In this document: piece by piece, positions 1 to 6,671 of the stretch
Numbering within the stretch: the first letter of the stretch is position 1
Layout of the letters: the number at the start of each line of letters is the position of its first letter
Source of the DNA: M55B174 sp034716235
GTDB lineage: Bacteria; Patescibacteriota; Minisyncoccia; CAIUEV01; JAHKAQ01
DNA length: 9,920 nt
Reading direction: 5' to 3'
Assembly (NCBI GenBank): GCA_034716235.1
Contig: JAYEHH010000028.1
Coordinates: 1-9,920, forward strand
The notes under the pieces: model-generated
Databases searched by the model: none
What the model was told of the DNA's origin: nothing
The model's input: the letters and a program-made list of their open reading frames with translations, nothing else
Translations under genes and position numbers: made by a program

Positions 1-156
1 GGAATGACAGGGGAAAAGGCAGATTACCTTTCAGGTGAGATTCCCGCCCGCTTCGCCAAAGCTACAGCGAGGCGAGCTGGAGTTTATTCCGTACTTGATA
101 CGGGGCGGGAATGACATATCTGTCAGTGGATTACCTAATTTTTACAGGAATGACAA
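1..156. repeat. Nested palindromic and tandem repeat region
   Basis: This stretch is a mosaic of short repeats. The 9-mer GGAATGACA occurs at 1-9, 108-116 and 147-155. GATTACCT occurs at 22-29 and 129-136, exactly 21 bases after the first and second 9-mers, so part of the unit repeats with a period of 107 bases. Inside lies a perfect 10-base inverted repeat, ATTCCCGCCC (40-49) with GGGCGGGAAT (103-112), and within that a hairpin CCGTA-CTTGA-TACGG (89-103). The core TTCGCCAAAGCT (52-63) followed by GGCGAG (71-76) recurs with one mismatch in the repeat at 8395-8445. It resembles the REP-like or MITE-like elements of CPR genomes. The left edge is cut by the window. Confidence 0.75.
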
Positions 157-179
157 ATAACCTTATAAACTACATCCCC

Positions 180-1892
180 ATGCTTAAAGCTTACGAAAAA
201 TTAATTTATTTGGCAATTAAAGAAAAAATTTATAGCTCTCAAGGCTTAAAGAAATTAAAGCGGAGAGTAGCGAAAAAATTTCATATTTCTTTGCCTAGGA
301 ATGAAGACTTAAGAAAAAGTTATTTTAGTCTTTTGGGAAAAGGGGAAGTTCGCGAGAATAAAGAAATAGAAGAATTATTGAAGCTCAAAAAAACTCGTAC
401 TCTTTCAGGAGTAAGTGTAATAGCCGTGCTAACTAAAGATTATCCTTGTAAGGGTAATTGTCTTTATTGCCCTAGCGAGAAAGAGATGCCCAAGAGCTAT
501 CTTTCTAATGAGCCAGCAGTTATGCGAGCAGTAAGGCTTGATTTTAGTCCGTATCGTCAGGTTCAAGAGAGAATAAGGGTCTTGGAATATAATGGGCACG
601 ATACTTCCAAATTAGAATTAATTGTAATGGGGGGAACATTTTCTCATCTTCCTGAAAAATATCGTTATTGGTTTATTACTAATTGTTATCGGGCGGCCAA
701 TGCGTATTGTAAGGATATTGGTTATGAAAATGATTTTAAGATGACAGAAAAACAAAAGATTACCAAAAGGCAAGAGGCATTAGAAAGACAAAGGGTGGCA
801 GAGAAACAAATTGCATTGGCCGCCCTTACGCTAACAGAAATTCGTCAGCTCCTAGAGAAAGAAAAACTAAAAAATGCTAAAGCAAAGCATCGAGTAGTAG
901 GGCTCACATTAGAAACTCGTCCGGATGAAATAAATTTAACGGAACTGAAAAAATATCGAGAAATGGGTTGTACCCGAGTAGAAATTGGGGTTCAGTCTAT
1001 TTATAATAAAATCTTATTGAAAAATAAACGGGGACATGGAGTAGAGGAAACTATTGAAGCCACCAAGTTATTGAAGGAGATGGGGTTTAAAATCAATTAT
1101 CATTTAATGCCCGGACTTTGGGGTTCAAATTTTCAAAAAGATTTAGCAATGTTTAAAAAAATCTTTGCTGATCCTAGCTTCTGCCCTGATATGCTTAAAA
1201 TATATCCCTGTGTGGTTACTAGAGAGTCAGAATTATATTATTTGTGGAAGCGGGGAGATTATAAGCCTTACAGCAATGAAGAAATAAAAAAACTGATCAT
1301 TGAAATCAAAAAAATAATTCCGCCCTATGTAAGAATTACTAGACTAATTAGAGACATTCCTACAACCTCCATTGTGGCTGGTCCTAACGTGCCTAACTTA
1401 AGAGGAATTTTGCAAGAAGAGGGAGTGGTTTGTTCTTGCATCCGTTGCCGAGAGATAGGACGAGCACCGAAAAAAGCTAGGCAATCTCTTAAGAAAGTTG
1501 TCAGGGAACGAATTGACTATCCTGCTTCTGGTGGCCAAGAAATTTTTCTACAATATATTAGTGGAAAGAAAAAATATTTGCATGCTTTTTTAAGATTAAG
1601 AATTCCGGCCAGTGTTTTTGGCAAAAGTTTAGCGCCGGTAAAAGAGCTAGCAAATTGTGGGATTATTCGTGAAGTTCATGCTTATGGAGAAGTTGCTCCA
1701 GTTGGAATAAAAATTACCCAAACCTCTCAACATAAAGGATATGGCAAAAAATTGATTAAAAAAGCAGAAAGAATTGTTTATCAAGAGTTCAAATTACCAA
1801 AATTAGCGGTCATCGCCTCTGAAGGAACAAAAGAATATTATCGGAAGCTAGGTTTTAGAAAACAGGGTTTTTATTTAATTAAAAAGTTGTAG
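180..1892 (+). CDS. elp3: Elp3-like tRNA U34 carboxymethyltransferase (radical SAM/GNAT)
   Basis: Elp3 uses S-adenosylmethionine and acetyl-CoA to start cm5U formation on wobble uridine 34 of tRNAs in the cytoplasm. With the start at 180 the protein has 570 residues. The radical-SAM cluster motif CxxxCxxC is at Cys90, Cys94 and Cys97, followed by GGTF near 151-154 and LETRPDE at 244-250. A basic helical insertion spans about 188-237. A second cysteine group, CxCxxC (418, 420, 423), matches the family's zinc site. The C-terminal GNAT domain has the acetyl-CoA loop QHKGYG (517-522) and YYRKLGF (553-559). The frame stays open to ATGs at 111 and 150, but both lie inside copies of the GGAATGACA repeat, so 180 is preferred because Elp3 homology begins about there. 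No Shine-Dalgarno sequence is visible. No other Elongator subunit is nearby, as is usual for bacterial and CPR Elp3. The gene converges on the next one with a 20-base gap. Confidence 0.93.
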   Translation: MLKAYEKLIYLAIKEKIYSSQGLKKLKRRVAKKFHISLPRNEDLRKSYFSLLGKGEVRENKEIEELLKLKKTRTLSGVSVIAVLTKDYPCKGNCLYCPSEKEMPKSYLSNEPAVMRAVRLDFSPYRQVQERIRVLEYNGHDTSKLELIVMGGTFSHLPEKYRYWFITNCYRAANAYCKDIGYENDFKMTEKQKITKRQEALERQRVAEKQIALAALTLTEIRQLLEKEKLKNAKAKHRVVGLTLETRPDEINLTELKKYREMGCTRVEIGVQSIYNKILLKNKRGHGVEETIEATKLLKEMGFKINYHLMPGLWGSNFQKDLAMFKKIFADPSFCPDMLKIYPCVVTRESELYYLWKRGDYKPYSNEEIKKLIIEIKKIIPPYVRITRLIRDIPTTSIVAGPNVPNLRGILQEEGVVCSCIRCREIGRAPKKARQSLKKVVRERIDYPASGGQEIFLQYISGKKKYLHAFLRLRIPASVFGKSLAPVKELANCGIIREVHAYGEVAPVGIKITQTSQHKGYGKKLIKKAERIVYQEFKLPKLAVIASEGTKEYYRKLGFRKQGFYLIKKL

Positions 1893-1912
1893 CAGTCAGT
1901 TTTAATTATTGG

Positions 1913-3079
1913 CTATTCTTTTTCAATGCTCTCTTCCAATATTTTTAAAACCTGCTTCTCTGCTTTTGGTAGAGATTTATTTATTTCAAAAATAACAGCA
2001 TTTCCCCATTGGATGCCTTTGAAAAGTTCTCGAAAAAGTTCTTGATTAGAGTTTTGGATTAAACCTTTTGTTAATCCTGCCTTGGTTTCCCAAAGCAACA
2101 TTAAAATTCCGGCTTTGTTGTAACTGCTTCTTATTTTATCAAAAATAGAACGAATTTTAGTAGTGGTTATTTTAGTATTTTGGAAATCTTCAGCTCTGGC
2201 CGTGGTCCAAGCAAGATTTAAAGTAGCATCACTTTTTATTCTAGACATTAAACGTCCCCATAATTTTATAGAATCTATATCTTGGGTTTTATAAAGTTTC
2301 CTTACAATCTCTTTATGGTCCGCACCGTTATCGATTAGGCTAGCCGCTGTGGTTAGCGTTCGGGGAGTTGTTTGAGGAGATTGGAAGCTTTCCGTAGCCT
2401 CTAAAATACCAGTGTAGAAACAATTAGCTGCTGTTTCAGGCAATTCTAAATTGGCCTCGGTAAAAAGTTTAGAAATTAATTCTGCCACTCCAGATGATTT
2501 AACATCCACTACATTTACCTGCCCGTACTGCTCGTTAGAAATATGATAATCAATATTGATGATAGGTAAATCAAAAAATAAATCGGCATTTTTTTCGTAA
2601 CAAGTTCCCACACTTTGTAGCTCAGCCACTCCCAGAATAATTACTAGGTCATATTTAAATTGCCCGGGAGCAAAAGAGAAGTCTTTAGGGTCGATGGAGC
2701 CTGTCTCTGGAGTAATGTAAATATTGAGCTGGTCACCTGTCTTTTCGTATTGTACATCTTGAATATTATTGCGAGAAGTATCAAAAGAAAGAATAAAATT
2801 ACGAGCGTTCTTTATTTCTTCGTTAATTTCCCGAAAACCTTCTAAAAAAGTTAGTTTAGGTCCTAGTTTTTTATAAGAGACAAGGGAGACTTCTTTTTTT
2901 TGACTTTTCAGGGTATTGTATAAACCTAGACCAGCGCAAGCAATTTCATTATCGGCAGTATCAGGCAAGATGATAACTGGATATTTAGCTTTACCAAGCT
3001 GGTTGAGCAGTTCTTCTTTGTTGGTTTTCACTTTATGTTTTAAAAAAGGAGTAGTTTTCACTTTAGTACTGCTTAACAA
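1913..3079 (-). CDS. Degenerate DHH-family phosphoesterase-like protein
   Basis: This 388-residue protein has the layout of the DHH/NrnA-RecJ phosphoesterase family, but most metal-binding positions are altered. The first motif, normally PDGDA, reads LPDTADNE (39-45). The strand YDLVIIL (143-149) ends in Gly150 where the family has Asp. The DHH signature is NIDYH (175-179), so one His is Tyr. The following SNEQYGQVNVVD matches the family well. The fourth motif, normally TDTGSF, is LEATESF (226-232), losing its Asp. The glycine-rich substrate motif of a DHHA1 domain is not evident in the C-terminal third. It could be a catalytically dead regulator or scaffold, or an enzyme with altered chemistry; the substrate is unknown. 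The start is TTG (3077-3079) with no Shine-Dalgarno sequence; the next candidate is the GTG of codon 7. It diverges from tsaE over 33 bases. Confidence 0.7.
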   Translation of the reverse strand: MLSSTKVKTTPFLKHKVKTNKEELLNQLGKAKYPVIILPDTADNEIACAGLGLYNTLKSQKKEVSLVSYKKLGPKLTFLEGFREINEEIKNARNFILSFDTSRNNIQDVQYEKTGDQLNIYITPETGSIDPKDFSFAPGQFKYDLVIILGVAELQSVGTCYEKNADLFFDLPIINIDYHISNEQYGQVNVVDVKSSGVAELISKLFTEANLELPETAANCFYTGILEATESFQSPQTTPRTLTTAASLIDNGADHKEIVRKLYKTQDIDSIKLWGRLMSRIKSDATLNLAWTTARAEDFQNTKITTTKIRSIFDKIRSSYNKAGILMLLWETKAGLTKGLIQNSNQELFRELFKGIQWGNAVIFEINKSLPKAEKQVLKILEESIEKE

Positions 3080-3112
3080 TTTTTTTGAAAAAATATTATG
3101 CTAGAATAGCAA
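3080..3112. promoter_or_regulatory. Compact divergent promoter region (putative)
   Basis: Only 33 bases separate the divergent DHH-like gene and tsaE. On the + strand an extended -10, TGCTAGAAT (3099-3107), lies 5 bases before the tsaE ATG, which would give a leaderless or nearly leaderless mRNA. A second candidate -10, TATTAT (3094-3099), sits 15 bases after TTAACA (3073-3078). On the - strand, CATAAT-like and TAATAT-like boxes overlap the same bases. If both are real, transcription of the two genes would compete for the same DNA. No convincing -35 exists at ideal spacing, so this is a pattern-based inference. Confidence 0.3.
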
Positions 3113-3580
3113 ATGAAGATGATAAGTCAAATTGACCCAATTAAAGACCAAACACTTTTTATCGGAAGTTCAATGGCCATGCAGGACACTGCCATTAATT
3201 TGGCGCGTCAGTTTAGAGGTGGCGAAATACTTTGTCTTTATGGAGAGTTGGGAAGTGGGAAAACCACTTTTACTCAAGGGCTAGCTTCTGGTTTAGGAAT
3301 ACAGGAAGCAGTAAATAGTCCAACATTTAATATCCTTAAACTTTATCCAATCAAAGATGCTCAACAAGATATTAAAAGATTGTATCATATTGATTGTTAC
3401 CGTTTAGAGAAGCCAGAAGATATTTTGGGGTTAGGGTTTAAGGAATGGATCTCGGACAAGGAAGGAATAACCGTGATAGAGTGGGCAGATAAAATTAAAA
3501 GTATTCTACCCAAAAATAGAATTGATATTAATTTTAAAATAACGGGCGAGAATACTCGAAAGTTAATAATTGCTAGCTAG
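3113..3580 (+). CDS. tsaE: tRNA t6A37 biosynthesis ATPase TsaE (YjeE family)
   Basis: TsaE is the ATPase that works with TsaB and TsaD to transfer threonylcarbamoyl to A37 of ANN-decoding tRNAs. The 155-residue length is normal for the family. The Walker A loop is GELGSGKTT (44-52). It is followed by the family signature SPTF (69-72), HIDCYRL (92-98) with Asp94, GLGF-EW (106-112) and VIEWADK (121-127), all in the expected order. The start at 3113 is the first ATG of the frame; a second ATG two codons on (3119) is also possible, and neither has a Shine-Dalgarno sequence. The partners tsaB and tsaD are not in this window. polA follows 26 bases downstream on the same strand, so the two are probably co-transcribed. 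Confidence 0.95.
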   Translation: MKMISQIDPIKDQTLFIGSSMAMQDTAINLARQFRGGEILCLYGELGSGKTTFTQGLASGLGIQEAVNSPTFNILKLYPIKDAQQDIKRLYHIDCYRLEKPEDILGLGFKEWISDKEGITVIEWADKIKSILPKNRIDINFKITGENTRKLIIAS

Positions 3581-3606
3581 GGTTTTGATTCTAAAATCTC
3601 AATCTT

Positions 3607-6426
3607 ATGAAGAAAAAAATAATTATAATTGATGCTAATGCGCTGATCCATCGATCATTCCATGCTTTGCCGGATACCTTGCGGACTAAAGATGGAATTT
3701 TGACCAACGCTGTTTATGGATTCATGTTGGTTTTTTTGAGAGTAATAGACGAATTTAATCCAGACTATTTAGTGGCTACCTTTGATAGCAAAGGAAAAAC
3801 CTTTCGGCATAAAATGTTTAAAGATTATAAAGCCAAGAGGGTAAAACCACCCAATGAGCTGTATCAACAGATTCCTTTGGTAAAAAAAGTGCTAAAAGCT
3901 TTTGGTGTCCCGATTTATGCCGTAAAGGGGTTGGAAGCGGATGATTTAATTGGAGCTATTGCGAGCAAGATTAATCATAAAGCTAAATTAGATTCCGTAA
4001 TTGTGACTGGAGATGCTGACATTTTCCAATTAGTTAATCATGGTACCAAGGTTTTTATTTTAAGACGAGGGACCAAGGATATTGTGCTTTATGATATTGA
4101 AGCGGTAAAAAAAAGATATGGGCTAGGACCGGAGCAAATAGTTAATCTTAAAGCGTTGGCAGGAGATCCTTCAGATAATATTCCAGGAGCAGTAGGCATA
4201 GGAGAAAAAACAGCCACCACCTTACTTCAAAAATATAAAAATATAACCAATATTTATAAGCATTTAGAAGAAATTGGTGGTTCTCTGGCTACAAAACTTA
4301 AGCAATCTAAAAAAGATGTTTATTTAAGCCATAAATTAGCTACAATTAAAACAAAGTTTCCTCTAAATTTTAATTTGGAAGAGACTAAATTTGGAAAATT
4401 TGATAAGCAAAAAGTGCAAGCTGTCCTCAAAGAACTTGAATTTTTTACTTTGCTAGAAAGATTAAAATTGGCTGATAACTCCAAGGAAAAAACAGAAGGT
4501 AAGTTGCCAATCAAAGTAGCAGATATCTCAAAAGTAGAGGAGCTATCTAAACAGTTGCGTCAGTTGAATAAAAAGAGTCAAGAGATATTCTTTACTATTT
4601 ACGAAAAACCAACCCCTAAAATTTGTGAAAAAACAGTTTTTGAATGTCATTTAAAATATCTAGCTCTAATGTCTGCCAACGGAACTAAAGTGTTAATGAT
4701 TAAAGCTAAGGGCAACGAATTGGTTAAGACATTGATGGACTATCTTAATCAGCGGGTTGTAATAAGTTTTGGCGGTAAACAGGAGTTTGAATTATTAAAA
4801 ATTAGACAACCTAATGCTAAAAAAGAATTAGTCATTAACGAAGATGTTAAAATTATGGCCTATCTTCTTGAAGCTGGAAGAGGTAAGGCAGATTTTATCT
4901 CACTAGCCAAAAAAGAAGGTTTTGATATTAAAAATTTACAAAAACTGCAAGACTCGGCCAAGGGACAAACCAAGTTGTTATTAGAAGGGAGTAAAGACAA
5001 GCAACAAGAAAAAGATATCAAAAATTATTTAGTAGAAAGATTGAGAGTTACTAGAAATCTCTATTTAAAAAATAAACGAGAGATGGTTAAGGTGGTTTTG
5101 CAACAAAATCAGCAAGGCATTTCTCCCGTTCCTGCTAAGTCGGAAGAAACTGGATTGGTAAAAGATAAACCTTCCGATAAACAAAATTTAAATTTTGTTT
5201 ATCGGAGTATTGAAATTCCTCTGGTAAAAGTTTTAGCAAAAATGGAATTACGAGGGATAAAACTTGATTCGTCTAAGTTAAAAAAAATAGCGGATGGCTA
5301 TCAAAAAGAAGCGGAAAAGATAAAAAAAGCAGTTTTTCGTTTAGCTGGTCAAGAATTTAATTTAAAATCCAGCCAACAACTTTCCAAAGTCTTCTATGAA
5401 GATTTGAAATTTTCTACTGCTGGGATTAAAAAAGGGAAAAGCGGTTATTATTCAACTTCTGCTAAAGCTCTAGCAGAGTTAGCGAGTAAACACAAAGTGG
5501 CCAGGTTGGTAGGTGAATATCGGGAGTTAGTTAAACTAATTAGCACCTATCTATTGCCACTTCCAGATTTGGTTAATAAAAAAACTCAGCGACTACATAC
5601 CCAGTTTAATCAAGAGATTACCACTACTGGTCGGTTATCTTCTAGTAGCCCCAATCTGCAAAATATACCTACGCGTACTTTAGCTGGACAAAAAATTCGG
5701 GAAGCCTTTATTGTTCCGTCTGGTTTTAGTTTAGTTTCTATTGACTATTCTCAGATAGAATTAAGAATTGCTGCTCACTATTCTCAAGACGAAACAATGC
5801 TGAAAGTTTTTCAAGAAGGAGGGGACATTCATACTGAAACTGCTAGGCAAATTCATGGTATTAAGAGTGATAAAATAACTGCCAAAATTAGAAATACTGC
5901 CAAAGCTTTAAATTTTGGTCTTATTTACGGCATGGGTACCTATGGGTTTGCTCGTTCGGCTGGGATAGATTTATTAGAGGCGAAGGAGTTTGTTCGTGCC
6001 TATAAAGAAAAATTTCCTCGTATGTTTGAATACTTGGCGGAGGCTAAAAAAACTGCTCAGAAAAAGAATTATGCAGAAACTATGTTTGGTAGAAGGCGTT
6101 ATGTTCCCGAAATTAAATCTAGCAATTGGCAGCTACGATCTAGTGGAGAACGAATGGCTGTGAATATGCCGTTGCAGGGTACGGCAGCAGATATTATGAA
6201 ATTGGCTATGGTCAAGGTAGATACTTATCTAAAAGAGAACAAGTTAGAAGAACAAGTTAAGATGTTGCTTGTTGTCCATGACGAAATTTTGTTAGAAGTA
6301 GAAAATACAAAATTAGCTAAAATTGTAAAAATTCTTAAAGAGTTGATGGAGCAAGTTGTTAAGCTGACAGTGCCCTTAAAGGTAGATATAAAAGTAGGAA
6401 AGAATTGGGGGGAAATGAAAAAATAG
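3607..6426 (+). CDS. polA: DNA polymerase I with inactive proofreading domain
   Basis: The 939-residue protein is a full-length PolA for Okazaki fragment maturation and repair. The N-terminal 5'-3' exonuclease (about 1-290) has Asp9, FD at 59-60, EADD (110-113), GDADIF (135-140) and GDPSDNIPG (186-194). The polymerase domain (about 530-939) has TGRLSSSSPNLQNIP (674-688), motif A with Asp713 in DYSQIELR, motif B with Arg762, Lys766, Phe770 and Tyr774, and motif C VHDE with Asp892. The middle region (about 300-485) sits where the 3'-5' exonuclease belongs, but the DTETT-type motif, the NxxxD motif and the final YxxxD motif cannot be found; equivalent stretches read TIYEK (330-334), SFGGKQEFELL (387-397) and YLVERLRVT (474-482). 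Proofreading is therefore predicted absent. A charged linker (about 490-528) joins it to the polymerase. The start lacks a Shine-Dalgarno sequence. The stop is 6 bases from the end of the opposing tRNA gene. Confidence 0.96.
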   Translation: MKKKIIIIDANALIHRSFHALPDTLRTKDGILTNAVYGFMLVFLRVIDEFNPDYLVATFDSKGKTFRHKMFKDYKAKRVKPPNELYQQIPLVKKVLKAFGVPIYAVKGLEADDLIGAIASKINHKAKLDSVIVTGDADIFQLVNHGTKVFILRRGTKDIVLYDIEAVKKRYGLGPEQIVNLKALAGDPSDNIPGAVGIGEKTATTLLQKYKNITNIYKHLEEIGGSLATKLKQSKKDVYLSHKLATIKTKFPLNFNLEETKFGKFDKQKVQAVLKELEFFTLLERLKLADNSKEKTEGKLPIKVADISKVEELSKQLRQLNKKSQEIFFTIYEKPTPKICEKTVFECHLKYLALMSANGTKVLMIKAKGNELVKTLMDYLNQRVVISFGGKQEFELLKIRQPNAKKELVINEDVKIMAYLLEAGRGKADFISLAKKEGFDIKNLQKLQDSAKGQTKLLLEGSKDKQQEKDIKNYLVERLRVTRNLYLKNKREMVKVVLQQNQQGISPVPAKSEETGLVKDKPSDKQNLNFVYRSIEIPLVKVLAKMELRGIKLDSSKLKKIADGYQKEAEKIKKAVFRLAGQEFNLKSSQQLSKVFYEDLKFSTAGIKKGKSGYYSTSAKALAELASKHKVARLVGEYRELVKLISTYLLPLPDLVNKKTQRLHTQFNQEITTTGRLSSSSPNLQNIPTRTLAGQKIREAFIVPSGFSLVSIDYSQIELRIAAHYSQDETMLKVFQEGGDIHTETARQIHGIKSDKITAKIRNTAKALNFGLIYGMGTYGFARSAGIDLLEAKEFVRAYKEKFPRMFEYLAEAKKTAQKKNYAETMFGRRRYVPEIKSSNWQLRSSGERMAVNMPLQGTAADIMKLAMVKVDTYLKENKLEEQVKMLLVVHDEILLEVENTKLAKIVKILKELMEQVVKLTVPLKVDIKVGKNWGEMKK

Positions 6427-6432
6427 CCTATT

Positions 6433-6519
6433 TGGTGGGCCGGGGAGGATTCGAACCTCCGTAGACATAAAGTCGCCAGATTTACAGTCTGGAGTATTTG
6501 ACCACTCTACCACCGACCC
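6433..6519 (-). tRNA. tRNA-Tyr (GUA)
   Basis: Read on the minus strand, the acceptor arm GGGTCGG pairs with CCGGCCC, followed by discriminator A and an encoded CCA (6433-6435). The anticodon stem CCAGA/TCTGG encloses loop CTGTAAA, giving anticodon GUA (6483-6485 on the + strand). The T arm is GGAGG-TTCGAAT-CCTCC. A 15-base variable arm contains a GAC/GTC stem, as expected for bacterial class II tRNA-Tyr. Total length is 87 with CCA. Just past the CCA a weak AT hairpin (AAATA-GGC-TATTT on the minus strand) runs into six T's at 6418-6423, inside the end of polA. This may act as a small terminator. Confidence 0.96.
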
Positions 6520-6533
6520 TAACTGATATTGAA

Positions 6534-6563
6534 ATTATATACGAAAGGAGCAGTTAAAGTCAA
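6534..6563 (-). promoter_or_regulatory. Sigma70-type promoter of tRNA-Tyr
   Basis: On the minus strand TTGACT (6558-6563, five of six consensus bases) is separated by 18 bases from a perfect TATAAT (6534-6539). The tRNA 5' end (6519) lies 14 bases below the -10 box, which implies a leader of about 7 bases. This is the best promoter match in the window. Confidence 0.75.
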
Positions 6564-6593
6564 AGTTACTATTTAAAGAGTCCGGACAATCCC

Positions 6594-6656
6594 TCGACAA
6601 TGAAAAGTTTTCTGTTAAAATATAGAAAAGATTCAAATAATTTCTAGCTTTATAAT
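6594..6656 (+). promoter_or_regulatory. Candidate promoters of the FecR-domain gene
   Basis: Two candidates exist. TCGACA (6594-6599) and extended -10 TGTTAAAAT (6613-6621) have a 16-base spacer. A perfect TATAAT (6651-6656), without a good -35, lies 15 bases before the ATG and would give a leader under 10 bases. A perfect 8-base palindrome, GTCCGGAC (6580-6587), sits between these and the divergent tRNA promoter and could be a regulator site. There is no direct evidence for use of any of them. Confidence 0.35.
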
Positions 6657-6671
6657 TTATAAAATAGATAA

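Noticed and set aside
1..156. CRISPR-like array
   Set aside because: Repeats are short, nested and inverted, and the spacers are not of uniform length.
1893..1912. Bidirectional terminator between the convergent elp3 and DHH-like genes
   Set aside because: The 20-base gap has no stable hairpin.
2660..3104. Two + strand frames opposite the DHH-like gene
   Set aside because: They are shadows; the minus-strand product matches a known family along its length.
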